DNA from: a virus
Length of the DNA stretch: 42,634 nucleotides
Reading direction: 5' to 3' (one strand)
IMG/VR virus record: IMGVR_UViG_3300022929_003443
Span: 1-42,634 of that record
Positions within the stretch are counted from its first letter, which is position 1. The number at the start of each line of letters is the position of its first letter. This document shows positions 8,694 through 18,144 of the stretch, in pieces. Both the position numbers and the translations under genes were made by a program. The notes beneath the pieces are model-generated. The model saw only the letters and a program-made list of their open reading frames with translations, had not been told where the DNA came from and made no database searches.

Positions 8694-10098
8694 TATCAAA
8701 TATTTCTTTCATTTCTGGAAATGTTTCAGCAAAAGTTATTCCTCGTTGTTGATCACACAAACTCAAAAACTCTTTCATTTCCGGCAAACGCTGGCTCCAA
8801 TCTTCGCTTTCCATAAAACTGAGAATACCATCTAATCTTTTAATACCATATTCAGCACTGCGCCATTGTTCATAATCAACTTTGCCTTTGTGCCAACTAG
8901 GTATACCCAATTCCCAATTTTCTTCCCACCAAGGGTACCATGCTTCGTATTTAGCTCTACATTTTTCCTTGAATTCTTTGGGCAACACTTTTACATTCAA
9001 GTGCGCTGGCCAGTATACAAAGTGCTGACTGATACCGCCTGCGCCAAATGGCCACATGTTGATTTTGCGAAAGCCCTGTTCTAGTTTCCATTGAATAAAG
9101 TCTGGCAGGTAATACACATTAAGTGCTTGTATTGCTGCTGCTATAGTAACTTCAACATTGTCTGTGGTTTGTGTATCAAGAATATGGAACACTTCTTCTT
9201 GTCTTTTCCATTTGCTAGGATAACGAATGTAGTCATTCATTTCTTTGATGCTGTCAATGCTGTAATGGAACCTCACAAGTTTGAAATGACTCCACAGCTC
9301 AAACAAATCTTCACGCCATTCTACACCGTTGGAGTTATATCTCAATTCTAACTGTGGAGCAAGTCCTTGTCGTATTGCTTCTTCGAGAATTTCGTAGTGT
9401 TCTTCAATGATAAGACTTTCGCCTCCAGCAAAGTAAATTTGCTGCATTGTTGGCATTTGTTCGTAAAACTGTTTCCAAAATATAGGATTTTGTTTATGCC
9501 AATTATAACTACTACCGTTGGTGCTGCCTTTGTTGTCCCATTGCATGATTTCTTTAAGACTTTCATTTTTTACAGCAGGAAAAATCTTTTTATAATCTTT
9601 GATCCATCCTGAACTATCATGTGGAGAACACATTACACAGGCAAGTTGACATTTAGTGCCAAATCTTAAATCAATGTATGCTAAGTTAGGAGGCACACTA
9701 CCATCCTCATTAGTTTCTTCTAATATTTTTTCGAGATCAACACGTTTACTCCAATAATTGGTTTCCCACATACGCTTGCTTCTATGTCCTGCTGCTTCTT
9801 CTTTGTAGCACTTTAGACAACTAGGAGGTTGCTCGCCGTTAAGCATTTGCTTACGAACATTCTTCATATAATTACTATTCCAAGCAGTTTCAAAATCACT
9901 TACATTAAGATTATTAGGCTTGCCGTCGTCTGTTTTGAGAATACCAACTTGTCCACCGTGTTCTTTTTCGTTTGTAGGTCCTACACTACTTGCGTTTGCT
10001 GTACAGCATACTCGCATACTACCGTCTGGTCTTGTGCTTAAATGTACCCAAGGTAATAGGCAAAATGTATCTGAAGGAAATTTTGTGTTGTCTGTCAT
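8686..10098 (-). CDS. Radical SAM protein with N-terminal twitch segment (GGES variant)
   Basis: I start the 470-residue protein at ATG 10098, which forms ATGA with the upstream stop and has AGGA 7 nt before it. A TTG six bases earlier is less likely. Cysteines: C13 (CLLPW), C31-C32, C94/C97 (CLKC), then CQLACVMC (C150, C154, C157). The SAM-contacting turn reads AGGES instead of GGEP. It is a close paralog of the gene at 34210-35589: both share TRPxGxMRxCC, AWNS, VMCSPHDSS and a long insertion before the GGE turn. That pair forms a longer subgroup than the other twitch proteins. The substrate is unknown. Confidence 0.87.
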   Translation of the reverse strand: MTDNTKFPSDTFCLLPWVHLSTRPDGSMRVCCTANASSVGPTNEKEHGGQVGILKTDDGKPNNLNVSDFETAWNSNYMKNVRKQMLNGEQPPSCLKCYKEEAAGHRSKRMWETNYWSKRVDLEKILEETNEDGSVPPNLAYIDLRFGTKCQLACVMCSPHDSSGWIKDYKKIFPAVKNESLKEIMQWDNKGSTNGSSYNWHKQNPIFWKQFYEQMPTMQQIYFAGGESLIIEEHYEILEEAIRQGLAPQLELRYNSNGVEWREDLFELWSHFKLVRFHYSIDSIKEMNDYIRYPSKWKRQEEVFHILDTQTTDNVEVTIAAAIQALNVYYLPDFIQWKLEQGFRKINMWPFGAGGISQHFVYWPAHLNVKVLPKEFKEKCRAKYEAWYPWWEENWELGIPSWHKGKVDYEQWRSAEYGIKRLDGILSFMESEDWSQRLPEMKEFLSLCDQQRGITFAETFPEMKEIFDNA

Positions 10099-11219
10099 GT
10101 ACAATCCTGATAAATGTGTGGAAATAGTTTTTCGTAATTAATACCTTTGAACATCGCAATGTCCTTTAAGGTTTGATGTTGTTTTTCTATACTGTGTTTA
10201 TCCATAATTTTTGGCTCTGATAGATATCTTTGAATATAAATGTGCCATCTAAATTTTTTCAGTGAATTTAATATTTGTTCTTTTGTGTTATCACTTAAAT
10301 ATGTTGGACGTAAATGTTCCGGATGCTGAATAACTTGTTGGAAAAATGCTTCTGGTCCATACCACATGTTATTATCCTTAGCAAATTTGTATAATTTTTT
10401 CCAATGCGGCAAAGTAAAATTACTCCACGTAGGAGTAAGGTTATGAAAAGAATCTGGAAAGTCTTTTTTTAGTTGTTTAATATTTTTTTCTATATTTGTC
10501 CAATTACTATTAAGCCTTACAGCATCATTAATTTCTCCAAACCCGTCTACACTATAACACCAATTAACCGTTTTAAATCTTTTTAATTCATTTACAAATT
10601 CTTGTTTGTATAAACTAGCATTTGTTACTATTAATATTTTTACAGTATCAGGAAGCTCCTTAAGAAATGGTATATATTCTTTAATCATAAATGGCTCGCC
10701 TCCTAATAAAGTTAATCTTTGCAATGATTTTGCTTGACGAGTAAACTTTGCCATTGTTTCTTTTGAGTCTATCCACTTTGGATCTTTTGATGTCCAATTC
10801 GTAGGAAGAAAATTAAAATTTTTAGATAAATCATAAATGCCTGAACTACTTGTAGGTGTACAAATAATACAAGCAAGATTACACAAATTTTTTAAACTTA
10901 CTTGGCTTTGTAATATGTTAGGTTGAGATATTAAAGGATTATAGCCAGGATAGTTCTCCTTTATCTGTTCTACACGTAAACTAAAATTTGTATTTCTTTC
11001 TTTTGTCATACAAATTTTACAAGCTTCAGGCCAAAGATTTTGGGTAAAAATTTTTTTTTGCTCTGCTTGCCAACGTCTCAATTTTTTTATACTTTTAAAT
11101 CTATAATCAGTTGTCCAACAACAACCATAAAAAGTACCATCTACTTCTACGTTGACTTCATAATCTAGTACTGGACACCCTTGAGATACCGGAGGAATTG
11201 TATACGTTTTTTTTATCAT
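10095..11219 (-). CDS. Radical SAM protein with N-terminal twitch segment
   Basis: The 374-residue protein has C15, C33-C34 (GCC), C67/C70 (CKIC), then CNLACIIC (C113, C117, C120) and LGGEPF. In place of the CxxPW of other members it has a shorter GCPVLDYEVNVEVDG start, so the first auxiliary ligand is C15. The ATG at 11219 overlaps the upstream TGA as ATGA and is preceded by TAGGTATG, a fair ribosome site. It sits between another twitch protein and a SPASM-type radical SAM gene, all coupled by ATGA overlaps. Confidence 0.87.
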   Translation of the reverse strand: MIKKTYTIPPVSQGCPVLDYEVNVEVDGTFYGCCWTTDYRFKSIKKLRRWQAEQKKIFTQNLWPEACKICMTKERNTNFSLRVEQIKENYPGYNPLISQPNILQSQVSLKNLCNLACIICTPTSSSGIYDLSKNFNFLPTNWTSKDPKWIDSKETMAKFTRQAKSLQRLTLLGGEPFMIKEYIPFLKELPDTVKILIVTNASLYKQEFVNELKRFKTVNWCYSVDGFGEINDAVRLNSNWTNIEKNIKQLKKDFPDSFHNLTPTWSNFTLPHWKKLYKFAKDNNMWYGPEAFFQQVIQHPEHLRPTYLSDNTKEQILNSLKKFRWHIYIQRYLSEPKIMDKHSIEKQHQTLKDIAMFKGINYEKLFPHIYQDCT

Positions 11220-12313
11220 TCTACATACCTATTTTTTGTCATCTTTACTGTGTTAGTATTTAAGTTTGTAGATATGTGTTTGTTTTCCCAACGCTGACGT
11301 CTACTTTTTATACATGTATTTGTACAAATAGGATTACAGTCTGTGGGCAAGTTGCCTCCATGGTTTCTATTTGTCCAGCTTGATGTCAAATCATTAGAGA
11401 AAAATTTTCCATTTACAATATCATTTATTTCATTATAATATGCGTTATTCCAATTTTTACCATAAGCATTTTCATACCTAGCTGTATGCTCTGGAAAATG
11501 TACAACTTGATAGCGTACATTGTATAAGAAACAGCAAGGAAAAATTTCTCCTGTGTGGGCTACAAAATATGCTTTTTCGTCATTTGAGGTTTTACAATAG
11601 ATGTCTCCATTGTGATATTTTTCATCGCTCATACTGTGGACATATCTATCCCAATTCCATTGTGACCGTTTCTTTTCTAATTCTGTTCTTTCATATAACT
11701 TATCTAGCTCTCTATTGTCCAAGCAGGTATCAGGGCGTTCTTTGAATCTTGTGAATCCAATTTGTTTAGCAAGATCTTTGGCTTCTTCAATTTGATGCTC
11801 ATTCCAAGGAAAAACAACCCACTGCCATTGTGGACGGCCTCCGGCTTTGACAAACGCTTTTGCGTTTTCCATAATCTTGTCAAAGTCTGTTCCTCTACGA
11901 TATATTGGGTTAGTGTCCTTTAAACCATCAACACTGAAGTTCAATGTATACCTACTGCCTTGTAGTATTGTTGCCATTTCGGCCCAGTACTCTGGTTTAC
12001 GCAAACTACCGTTTGTGTGTATAACTATACTCTTATCAGTATTATACACTATGTGACGTAGCATGTCAAGAAAGTCAGGATGCATAGGCGGATCGTCAAT
12101 ACTACCACAAAACTGTATTTCTTCTATATCTTTGAAAAAATCAGCATCAACAATTTTTTTGAAAATATCAATGTGTAAAAAAATGTTTTTTTTAATAACA
12201 GGATTTAGTTTTAGTTCATCAAGTGGATCAGCACGACTACACCCAATACAATTGGCATTACAATTACTACTAATTTCAAATTGTAATACTTTTGGTTTAT
12301 CTAAATAGTGCAT
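11216..12313 (-). CDS. Radical SAM/SPASM-like protein (CGNxGDP group)
   Basis: The 365-residue protein has the cluster motif CNANCIGC (C18, C22, C25) close to the N-terminus and a C-terminal cysteine set C240, C260-C261 (FPCC), C326, C330, C334, which fits a SPASM-type auxiliary cluster domain. At residues 69-75 it has CGSIDDP where most family members have GGEP; three paralogs here (16046, 17065, 29346) have GNxGD at the same place. SVDG-L-DTN-YRRG is shared by all four. SPASM proteins usually modify peptides or proteins and some act on sugars; which applies here is unknown. It overlaps the next upstream radical SAM gene by 13 bp. Confidence 0.85.
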   Translation of the reverse strand: MHYLDKPKVLQFEISSNCNANCIGCSRADPLDELKLNPVIKKNIFLHIDIFKKIVDADFFKDIEEIQFCGSIDDPPMHPDFLDMLRHIVYNTDKSIVIHTNGSLRKPEYWAEMATILQGSRYTLNFSVDGLKDTNPIYRRGTDFDKIMENAKAFVKAGGRPQWQWVVFPWNEHQIEEAKDLAKQIGFTRFKERPDTCLDNRELDKLYERTELEKKRSQWNWDRYVHSMSDEKYHNGDIYCKTSNDEKAYFVAHTGEIFPCCFLYNVRYQVVHFPEHTARYENAYGKNWNNAYYNEINDIVNGKFFSNDLTSSWTNRNHGGNLPTDCNPICTNTCIKSRRQRWENKHISTNLNTNTVKMTKNRYVE

Positions 12314-13248
12314 TTGTCAATCTCAATATCACTTCCACAAGTACATTCTTTGTAAGCACAAATAATTGGTTCATTTAAAAGATTTACTTTTTCTGGTGAT
12401 GTTTTTATATTGCCCATACTTACCTTATTGTTACAAGCATTAGCAGGAACAACATCACCGTTTGCTTTTATAACTACTAAATCTCTGCCAATATTACATG
12501 CCCATCCTTCGAAACGGTTTTTACCTGCTTGTATTAAATCATGATTGTTTTCTTGTGTAATAGAACCGTCGTCATAATAACAGTTGATGCCTAAACTGGT
12601 TTTGTTGCGTTTTGTGCTGGGCCTATTAGCAGTGCTGCGATGTGCTTCAGCCATCCACTGTCTTTGCTCATCAGTGTAGGGCATCCAGTCTCGCTGTCCA
12701 AATTCAATTTGTAGCTTTTTTATCTGTATGGGCACCACAGTGTTGTCTCGCAGTTTTTCGTATATACCAACACACTTGTCCCACGCATTGATATCCATTA
12801 GCATTTGAATGTTGGTTTGACAATCCTGTTGTATTGTATTCACAACTTCAATGGTGTGATCTACATCAGCTTCTTGATGGTGATAGCTAATGCTTACTTT
12901 ATCCAAGTATGGCTTGGTTCTGTTCCACCATTTGATTGTTCTACTGCCGTTGGTTAGAATGTTTACTACACTATTAGGATCAACTGACTTAATGATTTCA
13001 CTGAGCTTTGTAAAGTTCTTCCACACTGTAGGCTCGCCGCCTAGTATAGTATATATTCTATGATCATGTGTGCTTTGTTCTGTGATACGCCGTACTACAG
13101 TTTCACACTGTTCAATATCAGGCCAATACAAATCGCCACCATTGCTGTCCGGTGTACAGTATGTACATTTGAAATTACACACATTGCTGAGTATCCAGTC
13201 TACTACCAGTATGTTGTTTCTTGTTTTTATTTTGTATAAGTTTGCCAT
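12301..13248 (-). CDS. Short radical SAM protein with C-terminal Cys-rich tail
   Basis: The 315-residue protein has radical SAM CNFKCTYC (C24, C28, C31) and GGEP at 70-73, then ISYHHQEAD. Its C-terminal tail has C251 (GWACNIG), C272, C297, C302, C304 and C313. The order WxCNxG....GxV....C....C....CxC is common to six short radical SAM proteins of the window and probably binds an auxiliary cluster. Start ATG 13248 overlaps the cytidylyltransferase gene by 22 bp. The paralogs at 26512 and 33305 are the closest by eye. The reaction is unknown. Confidence 0.85.
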   Translation of the reverse strand: MANLYKIKTRNNILVVDWILSNVCNFKCTYCTPDSNGGDLYWPDIEQCETVVRRITEQSTHDHRIYTILGGEPTVWKNFTKLSEIIKSVDPNSVVNILTNGSRTIKWWNRTKPYLDKVSISYHHQEADVDHTIEVVNTIQQDCQTNIQMLMDINAWDKCVGIYEKLRDNTVVPIQIKKLQIEFGQRDWMPYTDEQRQWMAEAHRSTANRPSTKRNKTSLGINCYYDDGSITQENNHDLIQAGKNRFEGWACNIGRDLVVIKANGDVVPANACNNKVSMGNIKTSPEKVNLLNEPIICAYKECTCGSDIEIDKCTI

Positions 13249-13910
13249 AATAATTCAAATCTTTTCCAATCGTCAGGATAATCAATGTCCAAACTTGCCA
13301 TCCATGATGATTTGTAGAATCCTATTTTACCCGGTAGTCTATTTCCAGTTTGTACAAAATCTTTGTGCCGACTTACAAACACTGCTGAATTTATTTCGTA
13401 CACAGATTCTAGTGTTTGTGTCAACGGCCAATATCCTACAGCATTAGGATCGTAATTCAATGGCTCTCCATCTTTCCATAAAAAATTTTTAATTTCATTT
13501 GCTGTCGCTACACTATCGTATTCAGAGTCAGCGTAAAATTCTAACAAGTCGTCAATGTCATGTTCAGTAAAGAACGGTGCTGTAGCAAAAACCATTGCTA
13601 TGTTATCTGCTGGTATGTTTGTTACTTGTTGAGACAGATGTTTTACCCACACATCTCCCGGACAAGTACCGGCATACTGTGTATCTCTTTTGTGTAAATG
13701 TACTTTTTTATCTCCAGGAAGTTTTGAAACTATATCTAAAACTTCGTTACTTTCACTACTAACAAATATTTCTGAGATGTGTTGACTTTTTTGTAATTGT
13801 TCTATTTTTATTTCGGTAATTCCATAAAGATACTTTCCCACTGGACGCAGATTCTTGCGTGGCACTCTTTCGCTGTTTCCTTTTATAGGTAGTATAGCAA
13901 GTGTGTTCAT
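13227..13910 (-). CDS. Nucleotide-sugar-acid cytidylyltransferase (NeuA/PseF-like)
   Basis: The 227-residue protein starts MNTLAILPIKGNSERVPRKN, the nucleotide-binding signature of CMP-sugar synthetases (A-I-P-x-x-G-S-x-x-x-x-x-K-N). Later it has FATAPFFTEHDID, at the place of the family's TSPLR-type segment, and a Y-E-I-N-S-A-V-F strand. Such enzymes activate sialic, pseudaminic, legionaminic or related acids with CTP before transfer. The exact sugar cannot be told. ATG 13910 gives an ATGA overlap with the upstream gene and matches the family N-terminus; an in-frame ATG at 13928 would add six residues. It is one of the clearest pointers to glycan synthesis in the window. Confidence 0.75.
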   Translation of the reverse strand: MNTLAILPIKGNSERVPRKNLRPVGKYLYGITEIKIEQLQKSQHISEIFVSSESNEVLDIVSKLPGDKKVHLHKRDTQYAGTCPGDVWVKHLSQQVTNIPADNIAMVFATAPFFTEHDIDDLLEFYADSEYDSVATANEIKNFLWKDGEPLNYDPNAVGYWPLTQTLESVYEINSAVFVSRHKDFVQTGNRLPGKIGFYKSSWMASLDIDYPDDWKRFELLWQTYTK

Positions 13911-15034
13911 AATAATTCTTCTGCCCATGGATATGCTGCTAAAAACTCTACATTACATCTATAGTCCCAAATGTCCTTGCTGTAATGTTGTAGTAGACTG
14001 CGTTCAGTTGTACTTATTTGTCTGTGTTCATACATGGTTTTAGTCTGGAATGTTCTCCAATTAGTATTCACATCAATAAATTCTACAGCAGCAAATTGTT
14101 TGTAAAATTCTGTTCTAGCATCTAGCGGAATCAATCTAAAGTCCAAGAAACTAGGATAGTCAACTTCATTATAACTTACTCTTGCTTGGGGAAACTGATT
14201 AGCCCAAGCAAAAAACTCTGGCATGTTGTGATATGTAAGCATACTCACAGCAGGTGTAAGTCCTACCATACAACGGCTGTTGTACATTCTAACAAAATTG
14301 CGTTCAATGGTTTGCCAACGAGCAGGGTACCGCTGATACTCCAATGCTGCTCCTACAGCGTCAATACTACACATTAGCTCTACATGCCGAAACTTTTCTA
14401 ATGTTTGTAATATGCGAGTTTTGGCACTGGTACAGTTGGTTATGAATTCTATTTCAAGATCAGTTTTGCCTCGCTCTACCAACTTGTACAAAAATTCTTC
14501 TACTTCCGGCATGATAAAAGGCTCACCGCCAGCAAATCTCAGCGTTTGTAAGTCTGGTAAATCCAGCACTAAATCCAGCAAGCGTCCTACATCTGTGTCC
14601 ACGGTGCTGGGTATGCTACGAAGCAAGTCATTGTCCACACCATTAGCTTTTAATTCCAGTGCTAGGTTTGCTATTTGGTCACTGAAACCTCCGCTACACA
14701 TTTTACACTGTAAATTACACTTGTTGCTGAGTCTTAGATCCAAGTGTCTTATGCTTTGATCAGTGCTGCCGTACTGTTGATTAACTCTGTGGCGTTTGCT
14801 TTCTCTGCCGTTGCGTTCGTTGTGCCAGCAACTTTCACATGCTGTGTTTTCTATGCTTGATTCTAAATCTTTGCGTACAGTGTTCAGCCATGAATTTGAT
14901 TTGTACCAAGCATTCATATCGTCAACTGTGTTCCAGTCTACCCTTATGTCACGCTTTTGTATACAGCAATGTCCTACTCTGCCTGTGGTGTCTATATTAA
15001 AGCCGTTGTTGGTCAGTGTACAAAATTTATTCAT
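13907..15034 (-). CDS. Radical SAM protein with N-terminal twitch segment
   Basis: The 375-residue protein has C5, C23-C24 (GHCC), C66/C69 (CESC), radical SAM CNLQCKMC (C106, C110, C113) and FAGGEPF. The CWHNERNGRESKR stretch after the second cysteine pair matches the E-x-x-G-x-x-S-x-R pattern in the other twitch proteins. The start ATG at 15034 overlaps the glycosyltransferase-like gene by 8 bp. It lies between a probable glycosyltransferase and the sugar cytidylyltransferase, so a sugar or glycan-linked substrate is a reasonable but unproved guess. Confidence 0.87.
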   Translation of the reverse strand: MNKFCTLTNNGFNIDTTGRVGHCCIQKRDIRVDWNTVDDMNAWYKSNSWLNTVRKDLESSIENTACESCWHNERNGRESKRHRVNQQYGSTDQSIRHLDLRLSNKCNLQCKMCSGGFSDQIANLALELKANGVDNDLLRSIPSTVDTDVGRLLDLVLDLPDLQTLRFAGGEPFIMPEVEEFLYKLVERGKTDLEIEFITNCTSAKTRILQTLEKFRHVELMCSIDAVGAALEYQRYPARWQTIERNFVRMYNSRCMVGLTPAVSMLTYHNMPEFFAWANQFPQARVSYNEVDYPSFLDFRLIPLDARTEFYKQFAAVEFIDVNTNWRTFQTKTMYEHRQISTTERSLLQHYSKDIWDYRCNVEFLAAYPWAEELL

Positions 15035-16049
15035 AACTGCCCTCTAGCCACAAATCGTTATTCAGTAGTTTTTGATATATTGGCTCAAGATCTACTTCTA
15101 TTGAGGTTCTATCTTTTCGAAAGTTTTGTTGTTTTACTCTACATTTATCAAACACTGTACCAATATCGTCTGTTTTATTAATTTCAACACTTGGTCTTAT
15201 AATTTCTGCGTTCCAACAATTGTGATTGTTTATAAATTCCAACTTTTTTCCAAACTTTAAAAACAATAAATTTTGAAATTTAATTTGATTGTCGCCTATT
15301 AAGTCGTATAAAGCAAGTTTATCTTTTGTAAACAAATCAAAAAAAGTTTTTTCAACATCAGGAAACCATTGTGATATAATATTTTGTTTATGAACATACA
15401 GATAATCTGCTATCAACGGCTTACTAAATCTTACACTTAATATATGAGACATAACTTGTGTACTAATATTTTCTAAATCGTTAGCACTATAATTTATAAT
15501 ATCTAAACATCTTTGTAAATCACCAGACTGAAAATAAAATAAACAATCTGGTCTTGTTTGTAAAATTAAATCATATTCGCTGTCTATTAAACTATAACCT
15601 CTTGCTGCTCCCCAGTGCTGTGACATAAAATGTAATGCATGTAATCTACGTTTATAATCAAATTTTTTTGAAGATCCGCCATATAGAAGATTAGGAGCAT
15701 GTGTATCAATATTTAAAATATTTTTAAAAGTTTTGTCTTTGGCATTTTCTTTTATTATATTATTAACAGTATTCAAAAATTTACTAGTTCCCTCAATAAT
15801 ATATTTTTTTGGCTTCCAATATTTTAAATAATTTTCATGTATGTAATTTAAATCTTGAATTTCAACATCATATAGATTTTGTGGCCTGTTCTTTGCATCT
15901 GTAGCATCGCATATCGTTTCTGTGTTTGTGGTATGAATAAAAACATCAAATTGGTGTTGCGGATTTTCGTCAACAACAAAGCGTTGAAATAAGTCTGATC
16001 CTAGTTTAGCACATCTAGCTTGACCTCTTAACACTACAGCAATTTTCAT
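15027..16049 (-). CDS. Putative glycosyltransferase-like protein (LRGQxR family)
   Basis: The 340-residue protein begins MKIAVVLRGQAR and continues with FDVFIHT, a mid-protein RRLHALHFMSQHWGAARGYS and YDLILQTRPDC. This combination (LRGxxR, DVFIHT, YDLI.RTRPD) is one I recall from uncharacterised proteins of capsule/LPS clusters and marine phages that are often labelled glycosyltransferase-like. No canonical DxD is obvious. ATG 16049 forms ATGA with the upstream radical SAM gene. Activity and sugar are not predictable. Confidence 0.45.
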   Translation of the reverse strand: MKIAVVLRGQARCAKLGSDLFQRFVVDENPQHQFDVFIHTTNTETICDATDAKNRPQNLYDVEIQDLNYIHENYLKYWKPKKYIIEGTSKFLNTVNNIIKENAKDKTFKNILNIDTHAPNLLYGGSSKKFDYKRRLHALHFMSQHWGAARGYSLIDSEYDLILQTRPDCLFYFQSGDLQRCLDIINYSANDLENISTQVMSHILSVRFSKPLIADYLYVHKQNIISQWFPDVEKTFFDLFTKDKLALYDLIGDNQIKFQNLLFLKFGKKLEFINNHNCWNAEIIRPSVEINKTDDIGTVFDKCRVKQQNFRKDRTSIEVDLEPIYQKLLNNDLWLEGSYE

Positions 16050-17068
16050 GATATCACCGTGTTATATATTGGAGCAGGTTTTTCTTTGCCGCCGCAACGA
16101 TTACATATATCTATGCTTTCACGCTGCCATGCTAAATGTAAATCATTGGCAAATTCTTGTGTTAATGTACGCAAGTTGGCATTTCTTATATGATTGTTTT
16201 TATACTTTGAATAATTAAAGTTTGTTCTTAGATCAAGTTGTCTACCACTGATATAACAGCATGGCCAAATATTGCCCCAAGGATCGATTTGTAGCATGCC
16301 TTCCTCAGCATAAGGACAAGCAAAACTTCCTACAGGTTGTACAGCATTAGTCGGAGGTGTTGCTACATGAGAACGGAATGTATCACGTCTAGCATATTTT
16401 TCACTGAATGTTTTTGTATCAGGGCCAGATAACTTTTGCTGTGGAAAATCTTTGTAGGCTTTCATGTCAACCTCTGATCGATTGCGATTGGTTTGAAAGG
16501 CCATACAACCTACAGATTCGGCAAAATTGCTAATAGCATCTATGTCATTTTTGTTGTAATCAAATACAATACACTTCCATATACTGTTGCCGCCAGCATT
16601 GTTAAACGCACGTAGGTTGTCTATGCGTTTTTTCCAGTCAATGCCACGCCTATACACATCATGATTATGTTTAAGTCCGTCAATACCCCATTTTATATCA
16701 TGTTTAGCAAACCGTTGTAATACCACAGCAAGGTCATGCCAAAATTTTGTATTACGTGCGCCGCCGTTGGTATTCAAATTCAAATATACATCTGTTTTGA
16801 CTTCAGCTAATATTTCTATCATTTCAATAAAATTTGGATTCATACTGAAGTCACCAAAATTACCATTGAAAATAATTTCTTGAACATTTTGTAAATTGTC
16901 TTTGGTGATAAAACTACGCCAATCTTCAACACTGATATGATTTAGTTTTAGATTAGGATGATTTTCGCCGCCGTCGATGTTTCTATCACATGCTCCGCAA
17001 TAAGCATTACAATAACTTGTACAATCTATTTCTATTTTTTTAATTGTATCAAACTGATAAAGATTCAC
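16046..17068 (-). CDS. Radical SAM/SPASM-like protein (GNFGDF group)
   Basis: The 340-residue protein has CNAYCGAC (C20, C24, C27), with an extra C16 just before, and GNFGDF at 69-74 instead of GGEP. C-terminal cysteines are C251, C270-C271 (WPCC), C322 and C325, in a SPASM-like order. IDGLKHNHDVYRRG matches the S/IDGL motif of its three paralogs. It starts with GTG at 17068, overlapping the preceding stop as GTGA, and GGAG lies about 10 nt upstream. It is immediately downstream of its closest relative (17065-18144), so the pair is probably a tandem duplication. Confidence 0.84.
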   Translation of the reverse strand: MNLYQFDTIKKIEIDCTSYCNAYCGACDRNIDGGENHPNLKLNHISVEDWRSFITKDNLQNVQEIIFNGNFGDFSMNPNFIEMIEILAEVKTDVYLNLNTNGGARNTKFWHDLAVVLQRFAKHDIKWGIDGLKHNHDVYRRGIDWKKRIDNLRAFNNAGGNSIWKCIVFDYNKNDIDAISNFAESVGCMAFQTNRNRSEVDMKAYKDFPQQKLSGPDTKTFSEKYARRDTFRSHVATPPTNAVQPVGSFACPYAEEGMLQIDPWGNIWPCCYISGRQLDLRTNFNYSKYKNNHIRNANLRTLTQEFANDLHLAWQRESIDICNRCGGKEKPAPIYNTVIS

Positions 17069-18144
17069 TTAAATTGTTCTCCAAAAGGATCAAATTCTTT
17101 GCCGCATTTCATTGAACAAACTTTTAGTTTTCCGTTTCCACAGCTAGGTTGATTCCAACTATCTTCAATTTCGTCAAATAGTCCTGTATCAAAAACTGCT
17201 TTGAGTCCATGTTTTTTAGCACTAATTGCGTCTTTGCCGCCAGAACGTTCAATAAAATCCCATACTTGTTCTACCATAGGATTTTTATGCCACCATTTGT
17301 ACATACGTCCAGCAGTCCAACAACATGGCATAGCAAGCCCTTCTGCTGTAATAAACAAACTACCTTCCTCTTTTACTTTACAATTGACTGGAACTACATC
17401 ATAGTAAGCATCCATCGATCCGTATTTTTGTATAAGCACATCTTGTTTGCTTAATGCTTTATTTTGATACTTTTTTTCTGGCTTTTTAAGTTCTGTTGTT
17501 TTTTCGCCTTTGCGATTGACTGCTTGGTGTGATTCTTTATTTTCGCTTTTTGCTGTTACAAATCTTCCAGTCTTTTTTGCTTGAAATCTTTCAAAGCCCA
17601 TTAGTTTGCTTATTTCTTCTGCTTCTTCAACTTGATGTTGATTGTGTTCAAATATTAGAAAGTCCCATCTTGCTCTACCTCCAGCAGCAATAAAACTTTT
17701 CATAGCTCTTTCTACGTTGTCCCAAACAACACCCTGCCTGTATAAGTGATTAGTATCCCTAAGACCATCCACGCTAAAAATAACAGTACCCATCCTGCCG
17801 TAGATTTTGGCCAATTCAGCCCACCATGCTTCATCTCTTGCTCCTGCGTTTGTATTCATGCTGAGCCACATATCTTTGTTGTGTTCTCTAAAATATTTAA
17901 AAATTTCTAGCGTATCTTTAGCAACAATAGGATCTCCTAAATTGCCGCACATGTACATTGTTTTTAGTTGAGCAATAAACTCTGGCTCAAAGATGCGCTT
18001 ACAATCTTCTAAGGTTAGTTCACTTAAATCAATATGCGGATTTATATCTCCACCGTTTTGGTTCCTATCACACATAGGACAACTTGCTTGACAGTTCTGT
18101 GTGTTTTCTAAATGAATAACACGTACATCTTCATACTTATACAT
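17065..18144 (-). CDS. Radical SAM/SPASM-like protein (CGNLGDP group) with Lys-rich insert
   Basis: The 359-residue protein has CQASCPMC (C18, C22, C25), CGNLGDP at 66-72 and a SPASM-like C-terminus with C255, C274-C275 (MPCC), C335, C343 and C347. Residues about 190-235 form a charged, lysine-rich insertion that the paralogs lack or have shorter; it may be a flexible linker or partner-binding segment. The start ATG 18144 overlaps a 74-codon gene by 8 bp. Closest by eye to 29346-30392 (shared CPMC-x-R-N, CGNxGDP, FIAAGG-A-W, H-N-x-H-Q-V). Confidence 0.86.
   Translation of the reverse strand: MYKYEDVRVIHLENTQNCQASCPMCDRNQNGGDINPHIDLSELTLEDCKRIFEPEFIAQLKTMYMCGNLGDPIVAKDTLEIFKYFREHNKDMWLSMNTNAGARDEAWWAELAKIYGRMGTVIFSVDGLRDTNHLYRQGVVWDNVERAMKSFIAAGGRARWDFLIFEHNQHQVEEAEEISKLMGFERFQAKKTGRFVTAKSENKESHQAVNRKGEKTTELKKPEKKYQNKALSKQDVLIQKYGSMDAYYDVVPVNCKVKEEGSLFITAEGLAMPCCWTAGRMYKWWHKNPMVEQVWDFIERSGGKDAISAKKHGLKAVFDTGLFDEIEDSWNQPSCGNGKLKVCSMKCGKEFDPFGEQFK

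Noticed and set aside
9348-9566. 72-codon minus frame inside the 8686-10098 gene and similar overlapping frames elsewhere
   Set aside because: They lie wholly within genes with clear protein motifs and show no family features of their own.
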